DNA of 64,000 bases, taken from Mangrovimonas aestuarii. GTDB taxonomy: Bacteria > Bacteroidota > Bacteroidia > Flavobacteriales > Flavobacteriaceae. Under the pieces are notes generated by a model, which saw only the letters and a list, made by a program, of their open reading frames with translations, had not been told where the DNA came from and ran no database searches. The stretch is from the NCBI RefSeq assembly GCF_028767185.1, contig NZ_JARACK010000008.1, positions 1-64,000 on the forward strand, written 5' to 3'. This document shows positions 38,671 through 45,861 of this stretch, one piece after another (position 1 is the first letter of the stretch; each line of letters opens with the position of its first letter). A program made the position numbers and the translations under genes.

Positions 38671-39108
38671 CTATACACGGCCAACTTTCTCTTTTTCATA
38701 TTTATTTGCAAATAGCTTTAGAGATTCTTTAAGTTTGTTTATTCTTAAAATCGTATCTGGATTAGATTTTAACGGGAATCCTTTTCTTAAAGAAGAAACT
38801 AAATCAGAAATATTTTGGGAGTTGACGTTAATGTGATTTCCTGTAGAAAATTTAACAATTCCTTTATTTGTTCTGCCAGTATTCACATTCCTATTTGTTG
38901 GCTCCAAAATTGAAAATCCATTTTCGTAAAATCCATCTAGTATTTCTTCTTCTTTAAAATCAAATGTTTCATGAAGATGTAATTTACATGCTCTATTTAT
39001 TATTTCAGTTAAATTTAAGATAGTGTTTTTATTATGTCTTCGATTTGTCTTTGCTTTCTCAAAAAATGTTTGAATAAAATCCAGAAGAATATCTTGTTTG
39101 TTAGTCAT
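38671..39108 (-). CDS. Hypothetical protein upstream of the TIR gene
   Basis: A 145-residue protein, mostly charged helix with no motif I recognise (LDFIQTFFEKAKTNRRHN, KLKESLKLFANKYEKEKV). It lies on the same strand as the TIR gene and 183 bp upstream, so the two may be transcribed together. It could be a partner, sensor or unrelated cargo. No active-site signature or membrane segment is visible. Confidence 0.55.
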   Translation of the reverse strand: MTNKQDILLDFIQTFFEKAKTNRRHNKNTILNLTEIINRACKLHLHETFDFKEEEILDGFYENGFSILEPTNRNVNTGRTNKGIVKFSTGNHINVNSQNISDLVSSLRKGFPLKSNPDTILRINKLKESLKLFANKYEKEKVGRV

Positions 39109-39433
39109 TTAGAATATTTGTTTTAATGTTGTTAAGTTAAATTACGCTTGAATTGTTTTTATGGTATAAAGATTTTGAGGCTTTTTGCAGTTGGCATAAA
39201 ATCAATGATTAACAACAATTGAGTTTAGCCTAAATTTATAGTTGTTAATCTATACTTTGGCGAGGGTAATTAGCTGTTTATTAAGCGCATAGTTTTCTTA
39301 ATGAAATTGTTTTAAGCAAATACAAAGTTTAGACAATATTCATGAAACACCAAGCAATAGGAGAGGTTATTTTTTTTGAAATACATGGTTCTTACTCCAT
39401 TTGTATCTTTCAGGAAACATAAAATAAATATCT
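39109..39433. other. Divergent regulatory region, 325 bp
   Basis: This is the gap between the unknown minus-strand gene and the plus-strand HTH gene. Its main feature is a perfect 10-bp inverted repeat, GATTAACAAC (39207-39216) and GTTGTTAATC (39241-39250). No ORF of note is seen. It probably holds the promoters for both transcription units and an operator. Confidence 0.5.
39207..39250. promoter_or_regulatory. 10-bp inverted repeat, candidate operator
   Basis: GATTAACAAC and GTTGTTAATC are perfect complements separated by 24 bases. They lie in the divergent region between the TIR-side unit and the HTH gene at 39434. A TATACTTTGG box follows immediately on the plus strand. One of the three small HTH proteins of the island may bind here. 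A protein was not identified. Confidence 0.4.
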
Positions 39434-39724
39434 ATGAAAACTAAAACAATTGAAATTACGGAAATATCAGTTGATGAATTAGCTGATAAAGTTGCTGATA
39501 GGCTGATGGAAAAAATCAAACACTATCTTGATGACTTGAAGTCCAATGAAAGTGATGTGTTTTTAACAAGGCAGGAAACAGCTGATTTCTTAAGAATAGA
39601 TAGCTCTACACTATGGAATTGGACCAACAAAGGTAAAGTGAAGTGCTACGGCATTGGTGCTCGAAGGTATTACAATAAAAAAGAGCTTATTGACACTTTA
39701 AAGGATAACGAATTGTTGCGTTAG
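39434..39724 (+). CDS. HTH (excisionase-type) DNA-binding protein
   Basis: A 96-residue protein: an N-terminal helix (ISVDELADKVADRLMEKI) followed by a single HTH at about 38-90 (FLTRQETADFLRIDSSTL, then WNWTNKGKVKCYGIGARRYY). This is the common layout of Bacteroidota mobile-element DNA-binding proteins, often called excisionase-like. It ends 10 bp before the end of the convergent HTH gene. It probably controls the element or assists recombination near the right junction, but which gene is the directionality factor is not known. Confidence 0.8.
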   Translation: MKTKTIEITEISVDELADKVADRLMEKIKHYLDDLKSNESDVFLTRQETADFLRIDSSTLWNWTNKGKVKCYGIGARRYYNKKELIDTLKDNELLR

Positions 39725-39734
39725 TGTTAGTTGC

Positions 39735-40067
39735 TTATCTAAGCGGATTCTTTAATATATATTCATTTGCTTTCTGCTCAATTTCTGTCATAGTTAGAAC
39801 TTTGCCGTCTCTAAGCCATTCATTAATGTCTCCCTTGTCAAAATAGAGACGTTTCCCGCGTTTGAAATGAGGTATTTTTCGCTTGTTAACCATTCCATAT
39901 ATTGTGGATTTTGACAAGGTCAAATAGCTAGCTAATTGTTCAATATTCATAATGTTTGATAGAGTAGTATAGTTTTCACTGTTACCGTCAATTTTATTAT
40001 TGAGGTCTTTCAGTAATTTTTCAATTCGGTCTAAACGTTCATTAATCAATTCGAATGGGTTTTCCAT
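39735..40067 (-). CDS. HTH (excisionase-type) DNA-binding protein near attR
   Basis: A 110-residue protein. Residues about 1-25 form a helix (ELINERLDRIEKLLKDL). The HTH spans about 37-80 (NIEQLASYLTLSKSTIYGMV, then KRKIPHFKRGKRLYFDKGD). Its start lies about 180 bp from the right arm sites and 245 bp from the att core, the closest gene to the right junction. That position makes it the best candidate excisionase. It is convergent with the HTH gene at 39434. Confidence 0.8.
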   Translation of the reverse strand: MENPFELINERLDRIEKLLKDLNNKIDGNSENYTTLSNIMNIEQLASYLTLSKSTIYGMVNKRKIPHFKRGKRLYFDKGDINEWLRDGKVLTMTEIEQKANEYILKNPLR

Positions 40068-40244
40068 TTTACTTAAATTTATTATTGACTATAAAGTTAT
40101 AAAACGTAATGTTGAATTAATGGAGTAGAGTTGCGGAATATGTTTTTTCGATACTGAAAGGCAGGGATTTTTAATTTTTGCTAAATTATTGAGATCAAAA
40201 ATAAGTTTTTAGAGCAGAAAATATTCTCAATAGCTAATCAAAGA

Positions 40245-40272
40245 ACTGTCAACTCAACTGTCAACTCAAAAA
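40245..40272 (+). repeat. Right integrase arm-type sites (two ACTGTCAAC copies)
   Basis: ACTGTCAAC occurs at 40245-40253 and 40257-40265, 12 bp apart; the second copy continues TCAAAAA, identical over 16 bp to the left-end copy at 19904-19919. The pair is 38 bp from the att core. Two matching pairs flanking the core in the same orientation are expected for tyrosine-recombinase arm sites. Confidence 0.6.
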
Positions 40273-40307
40273 GAAAAACCCTGTATATCAACGATATACA
40301 GGGTTTT
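40271..40307 (-). terminator. Terminator of tRNA-Ser
   Basis: AAAACCCTGTATATC, loop AAC, GATATACAGGGTTTT is a 15-bp perfect stem (40275-40307) that on the minus strand ends in a U-rich tract. It directly follows the tRNA 3' end. Its likeness to the hairpin at 19724-19757 shows that the island carries its own replacement terminator. Confidence 0.85.
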
Positions 40308-40309
40308 GA

Positions 40310-40332
40310 GCGGAGAAAGAGGGATTCGAACC
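40310..40332. repeat. attR: island junction within the tRNA-Ser 3' end
   Basis: GCGGAGAAAGAGG at 40310-40322 is identical to 19761-19773. It covers the discriminator base, the acceptor stem and the start of the T arm of the intact tRNA, so integration left the tRNA functional. Confidence 0.8.
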
Positions 40333-40395
40333 CCCGGAGGTGTGACCCTCAACAGTTTTCAAGACTGCCGCATTCGACCACTCTGCCATTTCTCC
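40311..40395 (-). tRNA. tRNA-Ser(UGA)
   Basis: The minus-strand sequence folds into a tRNA. The acceptor stem pairs GGAGAAA with TTTCTCC, with discriminator G at 40311 as expected for serine. The anticodon stem-loop is CAGTCTTGAAAACTG, giving anticodon TGA. A variable arm of the long class II type is present, and the T arm contains GGTTCGAATCC. The 3' CCA is not encoded, as is common in this phylum. It serves as the integration site of the adjacent island. Confidence 0.95.
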
Positions 40396-40592
40396 TTTGC
40401 GGTTGCAAATATAGAACGCTTTTTCATTTCTTTCAAACAAAAATGAAGTTTTTTTGAATTAATTTAGGCTTTATTTCGAAGTGAGTTTGTAAGGTTTTGA
40501 TATGTAGTTTCTTATATATTGAAGTTTTTGAAGAAAAAAATCTTGCGGGATCGAATTATTTTCAAAAATCAGCATTTACAGAACTGAAATGC

Positions 40593-40600
40593 TATTTTTG
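40593..40600 (+). promoter_or_regulatory. Candidate -7 box of the nitroreductase gene
   Basis: TATTTTTG matches TAnnTTTG and lies 21 bp before the ATG at 40622. No good TTG element is found at the expected distance upstream, so this is a weak call. Confidence 0.3.
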
Positions 40601-40621
40601 CGACAAACTAAGTATATAAAT

Positions 40622-41266
40622 ATGGCCATAAATATTATAGAAAGTTTAAAATGGAGGTATGCCACCAAAAAGTTTGATGCCAATAGAAAATTGCAGCCTC
40701 AAAAATTAGAGATTCTTTTAGAGGCATTCAATTTAACAGCTACCTCATACGGGTTACAACCTATAAAGTTGGCTGTTGTTGAGAATAAGAACTTGCAGGA
40801 ACAAATGGTTGAGTATGCCATGAACCAGAAACAAGTTGCACAGGCGTCACATGTATTGGTAATTTGCATTGAATATTCTATAGATAAGGAATATGTTGAA
40901 ACCTACTTTAATCGTGTTAAGGCAATTAGAAATACTCCAGATTCCATTTTAGATCCCTTCAAGTCGTTTTTGGTTGAGGACTTTGAGAATAAACCAGGCG
41001 AGATTATTAAAATATGGGCCAAAAACCAAGCCTATTTAGCTTTGGGTAATTTACTAACCGTATGTGCGGTAGAAGGAATAGATGCATGTCCTATGGAAGG
41101 GTTTAGTCCCAGTGCTATTGACGACATGTTAGGTCTCAAAGAAAAGGGACTACATTCCGTGTTGTTATTGCCGGTTGGGTATCGTGCAAATGATGACATG
41201 TTTTCAGAACTTAAAAAGGTAAGGAAACCACTAAAGGATTCCATTATATATTATAACAAGCAGTAG
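40622..41266 (+). CDS. Nitroreductase-family NAD(P)H-dependent oxidoreductase
   Basis: About 214 residues from the ATG at 40622. An upstream in-frame ATG at 40589 is less likely because it overlaps a promoter-like box. The N-terminus (ESLKWRYATKKFDANRKL) is the FMN-phosphate-binding motif of NfsB-type nitroreductases. A later GIDACPMEGFSP segment and a C-terminal VLLLPVGYRANDD segment match the same family. It is expected to be a cytosolic flavoprotein reducing quinones or nitroaromatics; the natural substrate is unknown. A terminator follows the stop codon. Confidence 0.88.
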   Translation: MAINIIESLKWRYATKKFDANRKLQPQKLEILLEAFNLTATSYGLQPIKLAVVENKNLQEQMVEYAMNQKQVAQASHVLVICIEYSIDKEYVETYFNRVKAIRNTPDSILDPFKSFLVEDFENKPGEIIKIWAKNQAYLALGNLLTVCAVEGIDACPMEGFSPSAIDDMLGLKEKGLHSVLLLPVGYRANDDMFSELKKVRKPLKDSIIYYNKQ

Positions 41267-41302
41267 TTTTTTTAAGGAAAGTAGTAAGTAATAATGAGAG
41301 GC

Positions 41303-41328
41303 GCTGGATTTGTTCCAGCCCTTTTTTA
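41303..41328 (+). terminator. Rho-independent terminator after the nitroreductase gene
   Basis: GCTGGA, loop TTTGT, TCCAGC (41303-41319), followed by CCTTTTTT. A short GC-rich stem and U-run 37 bp after the stop codon. Confidence 0.75.
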
Positions 41329-41339
41329 TTGTAGTTTTG
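41309..41339 (+). promoter_or_regulatory. Candidate promoter of the DegT-family gene
   Basis: TTTG (41309-41312), 19 bases, then TAGTTTTG (41332-41339) matches the Bacteroidota promoter pattern exactly. The -33 part lies within the loop of the upstream terminator. The ATG is 22 bp downstream. Confidence 0.55.
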
Positions 41340-41361
41340 AACGAATTTAAAATTAAATGGA

Positions 41362-42555
41362 ATGCCTGGATTTGAACTTTTTGGAGACGCCGAGCGTCAG
41401 CAAGTAAACGATGTTTTAGAAAGCGGAATACTAATGCGTTATGGTTTTGATGGCCTTCGAAATGGTCATTGGAAAGCTAAGTCACTGGAAACTGAATTAC
41501 AGAACAAATTACAGGTAAAGCATGCGCAATTGGTATCAAGTGGTACTGCTGCAATTAGTGTAGCATTGGCAGTTGCAGGTATAGGAGCAGGAGACGAAGT
41601 GATTATGCCGACATTTACTTTTGTGGCAAGTTTTGAAGCGGTTATGATGTTGGGAGCAATTCCTGTGCTAGTAGATATAGACGAAACACTTACTGTAGAC
41701 CCTAAAGCAGTTCGCGAGGCTATAACCCCTAAAACTAAAGCTATTATGCCTGTACATATGTGCGGTAGTATGGCCGATTTAGGCGCTCTTAAATCTATTT
41801 GTGAGGAATTTAACCTTGTAATGATTGAGGATGCCTGTCAGGCCATTGGCGGAACCTATAAAGGAAAACCTCTTGGTGGAATAGGGGATTTAGGTTGTTT
41901 TTCATTTGATTTTGTTAAAACCATTACCTGTGGTGAAGGTGGCGCTGTTGTTACTAATAATGCTGATTACGCATTAAAATCAGACTATTTTAGCGATCAT
42001 GGTCATGATCATATAGGGAACGATAGGGGGGCAGAAAAGCACCCATTTTTGGGATACAATTTCAGGATCTCAGAATTACACGCTGCTGTGGGGTTAGCTC
42101 AGGTTGAACGCATTGATGACTTTATAGCCATTCAGAAAAAATATTATAGTATTATTAAGGAAGCATTATCAGAATTAGAAGGGGTGGTGTTTAGAACTGT
42201 TCCTGAGGGTGGTGAAGAGAATTATGGGTTTTTGAGCTTTTTTCTTTCTGATTTGGAAACCAGCAGAAAAGCCATGGAAATTTTTAGAGAAAATGGAATA
42301 GACGGATGCTTTCATTATTATGATAATAACTGGCACTATATTAGAAAATGGGAACATTTAAAAGAGCTTAAAACGCTCTATCCAGTGCCAGTAGAAGTAA
42401 AAGATGGAATGAAGTACCTGGAAACCAAAACTTTTGAACAATCTGATGCTTTAATAGCAAGAAATATCTCTTGTTTAATAAAACTCTCTTGGACAGAAGA
42501 AGAAGTAAGGAAACGCGCCCAAAAAATGGCAGAGGCTTTAAAAACAATCCTCTAA
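41362..42555 (+). CDS. DegT/DnrJ/EryC1/StrS-family PLP aminotransferase
   Basis: A 397-residue fold type I, PLP-dependent protein. Motifs include SSGTAAISVAL (cofactor phosphate region), MIEDACQAIGGTYKG, and the internal aldimine lysine K186 in FSFDFVKTITCGEGG. This family transfers amino groups to keto-sugars for surface polysaccharides or secondary metabolites. No sugar-pathway genes are adjacent, so the substrate is unknown. The catalytic lysine is present and the length is normal, so the enzyme should be active. A bidirectional terminator separates it from ribBA. Confidence 0.9.
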   Translation: MPGFELFGDAERQQVNDVLESGILMRYGFDGLRNGHWKAKSLETELQNKLQVKHAQLVSSGTAAISVALAVAGIGAGDEVIMPTFTFVASFEAVMMLGAIPVLVDIDETLTVDPKAVREAITPKTKAIMPVHMCGSMADLGALKSICEEFNLVMIEDACQAIGGTYKGKPLGGIGDLGCFSFDFVKTITCGEGGAVVTNNADYALKSDYFSDHGHDHIGNDRGAEKHPFLGYNFRISELHAAVGLAQVERIDDFIAIQKKYYSIIKEALSELEGVVFRTVPEGGEENYGFLSFFLSDLETSRKAMEIFRENGIDGCFHYYDNNWHYIRKWEHLKELKTLYPVPVEVKDGMKYLETKTFEQSDALIARNISCLIKLSWTEEEVRKRAQKMAEALKTIL

Positions 42556-42576
42556 AAGCAATAGAATAAATATAAA

Positions 42577-42608
42577 AGAAAAGAGCTTCCATTTGGAAGC
42601 TCTTTTTG
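42577..42608. terminator. Bidirectional terminator between the DegT-family gene and ribBA
   Basis: AGAGCTTCC, loop ATTT, GGAAGCTCT (42582-42603), with a U-run on the plus strand and an A-run before the stem giving U on the minus strand. It lies between two convergent genes. Confidence 0.85.
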
Positions 42609-42628
42609 TATACGTTATGTTGTGAGAC

Positions 42629-43786
42629 TTAATAATTCACATATTCCATAATTTCCAACCCGTAACCAATCATACCAACACGTTTGGTCTGTTCACTATT
42701 GGAAAGTAGCTTCAATTTATGGATATTCAAATCATGAAGAATTTGAGCGCCAATACCAAAATCTTTAGCATCCATTTGTATTCTTGGTGCTTTAACGATT
42801 GTATTAGGTTTTTGGGTTTCCTTCAAAGATTTTAAGCGTTTAATGATATTTGTAGCTTGCGATTCTTGATTGATAAAGATAATAGCGCCTTTACCTTCAT
42901 CATTAATCACTTTGAACATATCATCTAGTTTCTGATCGGCATTATTGGTTAAGGTCCCGAGAATATCGTTATTAACTAATGTCGAGTTTACTCTGGTAAG
43001 AACCGGTTCGTTTTCCATCCATTGCCCTTTAGTTAGCGCTAAGTGAACCTGATGGTTTGTTGTTTGTTCGTAGGCTCTTAATCGGAAATTTCCAAATCTC
43101 GTTTCAATATCGAAATCTTCCTTCTTCTCGATTAAAGAATCGTGCTGCATTCTGTATGCTACTAAATCTTCGATAGATACGATTTTAAGATCAAAGCGTT
43201 TGGCTACTTCAACTAATTGAGGCAAACGAGCCATTGTTCCATCTTCGTTCATAATCTCCACAATTACACCTGCTGGTGGTAAGCCGGCAAGTCTTGCAAA
43301 ATCTATAGCAGCTTCGGTGTGCCCAGTTCTTCTTAAAACGCCACCCTGCTTGGCAACTAAAGGAAATATATGTCCTGGTCTAGCTAATTCAAATGGTTTA
43401 GTAGTGGGGTCTATAAGAGCTTTTATTGTTTTGGCTCTATCGGATGCAGAAATACCCGTAGTAACACCACTGCCTTTAAGGTCTACAGAAACAGTAAAAG
43501 CAGTTTCCATGGGGTCGGTATTATTGTTTACCATCATCCCTAATTCAAGTTCTCTACAACGTTTTTCGGTAAGTGGAGCACAAATCAATCCGCGTCCGTG
43601 AGTAGCCATAAAGTTAATCATTTGTGGTGTCACCTTAGAAGCTGCTGCTAAAAAGTCGCCTTCATTTTCGCGGTTTTCGTCGTCAACAACAATAATTACT
43701 TTACCATTTCTAATATCATCAATGGCTTCCTGTATGGTGTTGAGTTTAATCTCTATATTGTTTGAGGTCTGCGTTTCTGTAATCAT
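42629..43786 (-). CDS. ribBA: 3,4-dihydroxy-2-butanone-4-phosphate synthase with degenerate GTP cyclohydrolase II domain (RibBA)
   Basis: A 385-residue protein. The N-terminal RibB domain (about 10-215) is complete, with VDDENRENEGDFL (34-46) and THGRGLICAPL, and should make the 4-carbon unit of riboflavin from ribulose 5-phosphate. The C-terminal RibA-like half (about 230-385) lacks the three zinc cysteines: in the RVHSxC...CxC block, residues 265-283, they are L270, N281 and A283. The EGRGIG-type motif is also lost. GTP cyclohydrolase II activity is therefore unlikely, so another protein must supply that step. It lies 17 bp after the LptF/G-type gene on the same strand. Confidence 0.93.
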   Translation of the reverse strand: MITETQTSNNIEIKLNTIQEAIDDIRNGKVIIVVDDENRENEGDFLAAASKVTPQMINFMATHGRGLICAPLTEKRCRELELGMMVNNNTDPMETAFTVSVDLKGSGVTTGISASDRAKTIKALIDPTTKPFELARPGHIFPLVAKQGGVLRRTGHTEAAIDFARLAGLPPAGVIVEIMNEDGTMARLPQLVEVAKRFDLKIVSIEDLVAYRMQHDSLIEKKEDFDIETRFGNFRLRAYEQTTNHQVHLALTKGQWMENEPVLTRVNSTLVNNDILGTLTNNADQKLDDMFKVINDEGKGAIIFINQESQATNIIKRLKSLKETQKPNTIVKAPRIQMDAKDFGIGAQILHDLNIHKLKLLSNSEQTKRVGMIGYGLEIMEYVNY

Positions 43787-43790
43787 AGTG

Positions 43791-43798
43791 CAAAGATA
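43791..43798 (-). promoter_or_regulatory. TATCTTTG box just upstream of ribBA
   Basis: On the minus strand TATCTTTG is an exact TAnnTTTG match ending 5 bp before the ATG. If used, transcription would begin at or near the start codon. It overlaps the intergenic space after the permease gene, so ribBA may have its own promoter in addition to read-through. No clear TTG element is found. Confidence 0.3.
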
Positions 43799-43802
43799 TT
43801 GC

Positions 43803-45851
43803 TTATTTTAAACATTGAAGGCATTTTTCTTCCAACGCCTCTTTCACCTTATTGTTTCTAATTATGTAGGTTACTATAAATAATGGAAACCCCAGTATAC
43901 GTGAAAAAATACCAGGTGTAGAATCTAATTTACCTATGTAATTGAAAAATTTCGCTTGTTTGATTGCTGACTTTACGTAATAAAAAGTATAAAGTATTGC
44001 GAACAAAATACTCAACCGAATGGAGCCTATTGCAAAATCTGGTAGTTTATTGTTTTCAAAAACAAAATATAGGGCAAACAGTACTATAGTTACAATGTAA
44101 AAAATCATAGCATAGTTGTTCAAGGTGTTGAAATTTTTCTGTTTCTTCTTAGTTATATAATAATCATTACTAATGTTTATGCCTTCAGATTCTAGTTTGT
44201 CATTAGTCATACCACGCTTTTGTAGTATTTCAAGTGCAGCAAATTTTGCTTTTCCAGAGAATTCCTTCTCATCAGTAGATTTTAAAACAGCAATTAACTT
44301 TTTATTATTAAAGCCTTTAAAATAACCAAAGTCATCATTGTTCCCGTCAGATTCTGAAGGTTTAAAGAATTTAAACAACTTTTTGAGAGGAGCAAAATAG
44401 TTGCCCATTTCAAACAAGCCTTTATCGGCAGTGGCACGCTTTGTAAAGTATACGCCTAGTGGTAGCATAATTAGAGTAGAGAACCAACTGGCCAAAATTG
44501 GATTAAGACTCCCGTCTTCTGCACTGTTTTTTGCAAAAATACCAATGAAATGATAGGTAAGGAATAGCAATATAGCAATAACCATAGGTAAACCAATTCC
44601 TCCTTTTCTAATTAAAGCGCCCAGTGGTGCACCAACAAAGAATAAAATAATACAAGCAAAACCTAGGGCCAATTTTTCATGATAAGCTATAATGTGTTTG
44701 TTTAGGTTTTTGAACTGCTGCTTCATTTTTTTCTTTTTGGTATCCAAAATCCTATTGCTGCTTTTTGTAGTGGTTTTTGCTAGATCTATTAGTTGTAAGC
44801 TTTCTTTGGTGTTAAAAATATCAAGAATATCTCCAGAAAAAGGTTCTATTACAACATTGGTTTTTGCTTTTTCCTTTTCCTTGATTTTTTTCTTTTTTGG
44901 TTTTAATCCTTCAATTTTATTTACCTTTTTTTCTGAATTGTCAGTAGAAGCTAATCCAGTGCGGTTGTAAATTATTTGGTTAATATCTTTGTATTCATTG
45001 TTATGGACCTTAATCAATGAATCGATTGTAACATCCAAATCATAGATGTTTAGCATGTCGTATTTATCCGAAACGTTTTTTTCATCAAGGTCAACCTCGT
45101 TCATTTGAGATAAATCTACATTGATGGTATATTCTTTAAATGCACTTTTAGTGAAAGGGTGACGCAACCTGTCCTTTGGTTTTTTAGGAGGTGTATCGTC
45201 ATAGTAGTATCCATCGCTAAGTATAAGCTGAAGGATATCGGAGTCCTCACGACCAACAAGTTCCCCTTTTTTAGAGACGATAATTATATGATTGCCTTTA
45301 CCTTTATCTGCTTTTTTATGAATAATAACATCACTTAGATATTGCCCTCGGTCACCGCTTTTATCACCTACTTTTATGTTAAAATTCTCACCAATATCAT
45401 TAAACTGCCCTTCGGCAATAACCATTGCAGGCTTTAACTTTGCAATGTTTTTCCTCAGGTTGTAAGAGTTGTATTCTGCCCATGGAATAACATTATTGGC
45501 AAAGAAAAACGTAAGAATGGCTAAGCCTGTAATAAAAACAGTAAGGCCAGACATAGCTCTTCTTAATGAAATCCCAGTCGATTTCATAGCTGCAAACTCG
45601 TAATTTTCCGCAAAACTTCCGAAAACCATGATAGACGCCAACAAAATTGTAAGAGGGAGTACTAACGGTATTAATTTTGGAGCGAAGTACAGTAAAAATT
45701 TGAAAACTACAGTTAAATCAAGATCTTTACCGGCAAGCTCTTTGATATAAAGCCAAATAGTCTGTAATACAAAAATCAGCATGAGAATTACAAACACGCT
45801 GATAAAAGTTCTTAAATAGGTCGTTAGTATGTAACGGTCTAGTATTTTCAC
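43803..45851 (-). CDS. LptF/LptG-family permease, extended
   Basis: A 682-residue inner-membrane protein, much longer than LptF/G of E. coli (about 360). The N-terminal membrane segments (FISVFVILMLIFVLQTIWLY, LIPLVLPLTILLASIMVFGS) and the conserved ENYEFAAMKSTGISLRRAM loop identify the YjgP/YjgQ family, which pulls lipopolysaccharide from the membrane with LptB. A large periplasmic domain lies at about 130-365. Three membrane segments follow, then a soluble stretch and two more membrane segments (MIFYIVTIVLFALYFVF). The C-terminal extension after about residue 480 is atypical. It precedes ribBA and follows lolA by 10 bp. Confidence 0.88.
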   Translation of the reverse strand: MKILDRYILTTYLRTFISVFVILMLIFVLQTIWLYIKELAGKDLDLTVVFKFLLYFAPKLIPLVLPLTILLASIMVFGSFAENYEFAAMKSTGISLRRAMSGLTVFITGLAILTFFFANNVIPWAEYNSYNLRKNIAKLKPAMVIAEGQFNDIGENFNIKVGDKSGDRGQYLSDVIIHKKADKGKGNHIIIVSKKGELVGREDSDILQLILSDGYYYDDTPPKKPKDRLRHPFTKSAFKEYTINVDLSQMNEVDLDEKNVSDKYDMLNIYDLDVTIDSLIKVHNNEYKDINQIIYNRTGLASTDNSEKKVNKIEGLKPKKKKIKEKEKAKTNVVIEPFSGDILDIFNTKESLQLIDLAKTTTKSSNRILDTKKKKMKQQFKNLNKHIIAYHEKLALGFACIILFFVGAPLGALIRKGGIGLPMVIAILLFLTYHFIGIFAKNSAEDGSLNPILASWFSTLIMLPLGVYFTKRATADKGLFEMGNYFAPLKKLFKFFKPSESDGNNDDFGYFKGFNNKKLIAVLKSTDEKEFSGKAKFAALEILQKRGMTNDKLESEGINISNDYYITKKKQKNFNTLNNYAMIFYIVTIVLFALYFVFENNKLPDFAIGSIRLSILFAILYTFYYVKSAIKQAKFFNYIGKLDSTPGIFSRILGFPLFIVTYIIRNNKVKEALEEKCLQCLK

Positions 45852-45861
45852 AAAACGGTAC

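Larger units (their letters stand above)
19761..40322. mobile_element. 20.6-kb integrative defence island in tRNA-Ser(UGA)
   Basis: The boundaries are an exact 13-bp direct repeat, GCGGAGAAAGAGG, at 19761-19773 and 40310-40322. The right copy is the 3' end of the intact tRNA-Ser gene. A tyrosine recombinase starts 139 bp after the left repeat's end, pointing inward, and paired arm-type repeats lie just inside both ends. Excisionase-like HTH genes sit at the right end. Between them are a type I restriction operon with a Gabija-like pair, replication-like genes, a TIR gene and unknown genes. No conjugation, capsid or tail genes are seen, so it would need a helper for transfer or rely on other routes. 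Confidence 0.88.

Noticed and set aside
19761-40322. Prophage.
   Set aside because: No capsid, portal, terminase, tail or lysis genes are visible.
42629-43786. Fully bifunctional RibBA.
   Set aside because: The zinc-binding cysteines of the GTP cyclohydrolase II half are absent.
43787-43802. FMN riboswitch before ribBA.
   Set aside because: Only 16 bp separate ribBA from the upstream permease gene, too little for a riboswitch.
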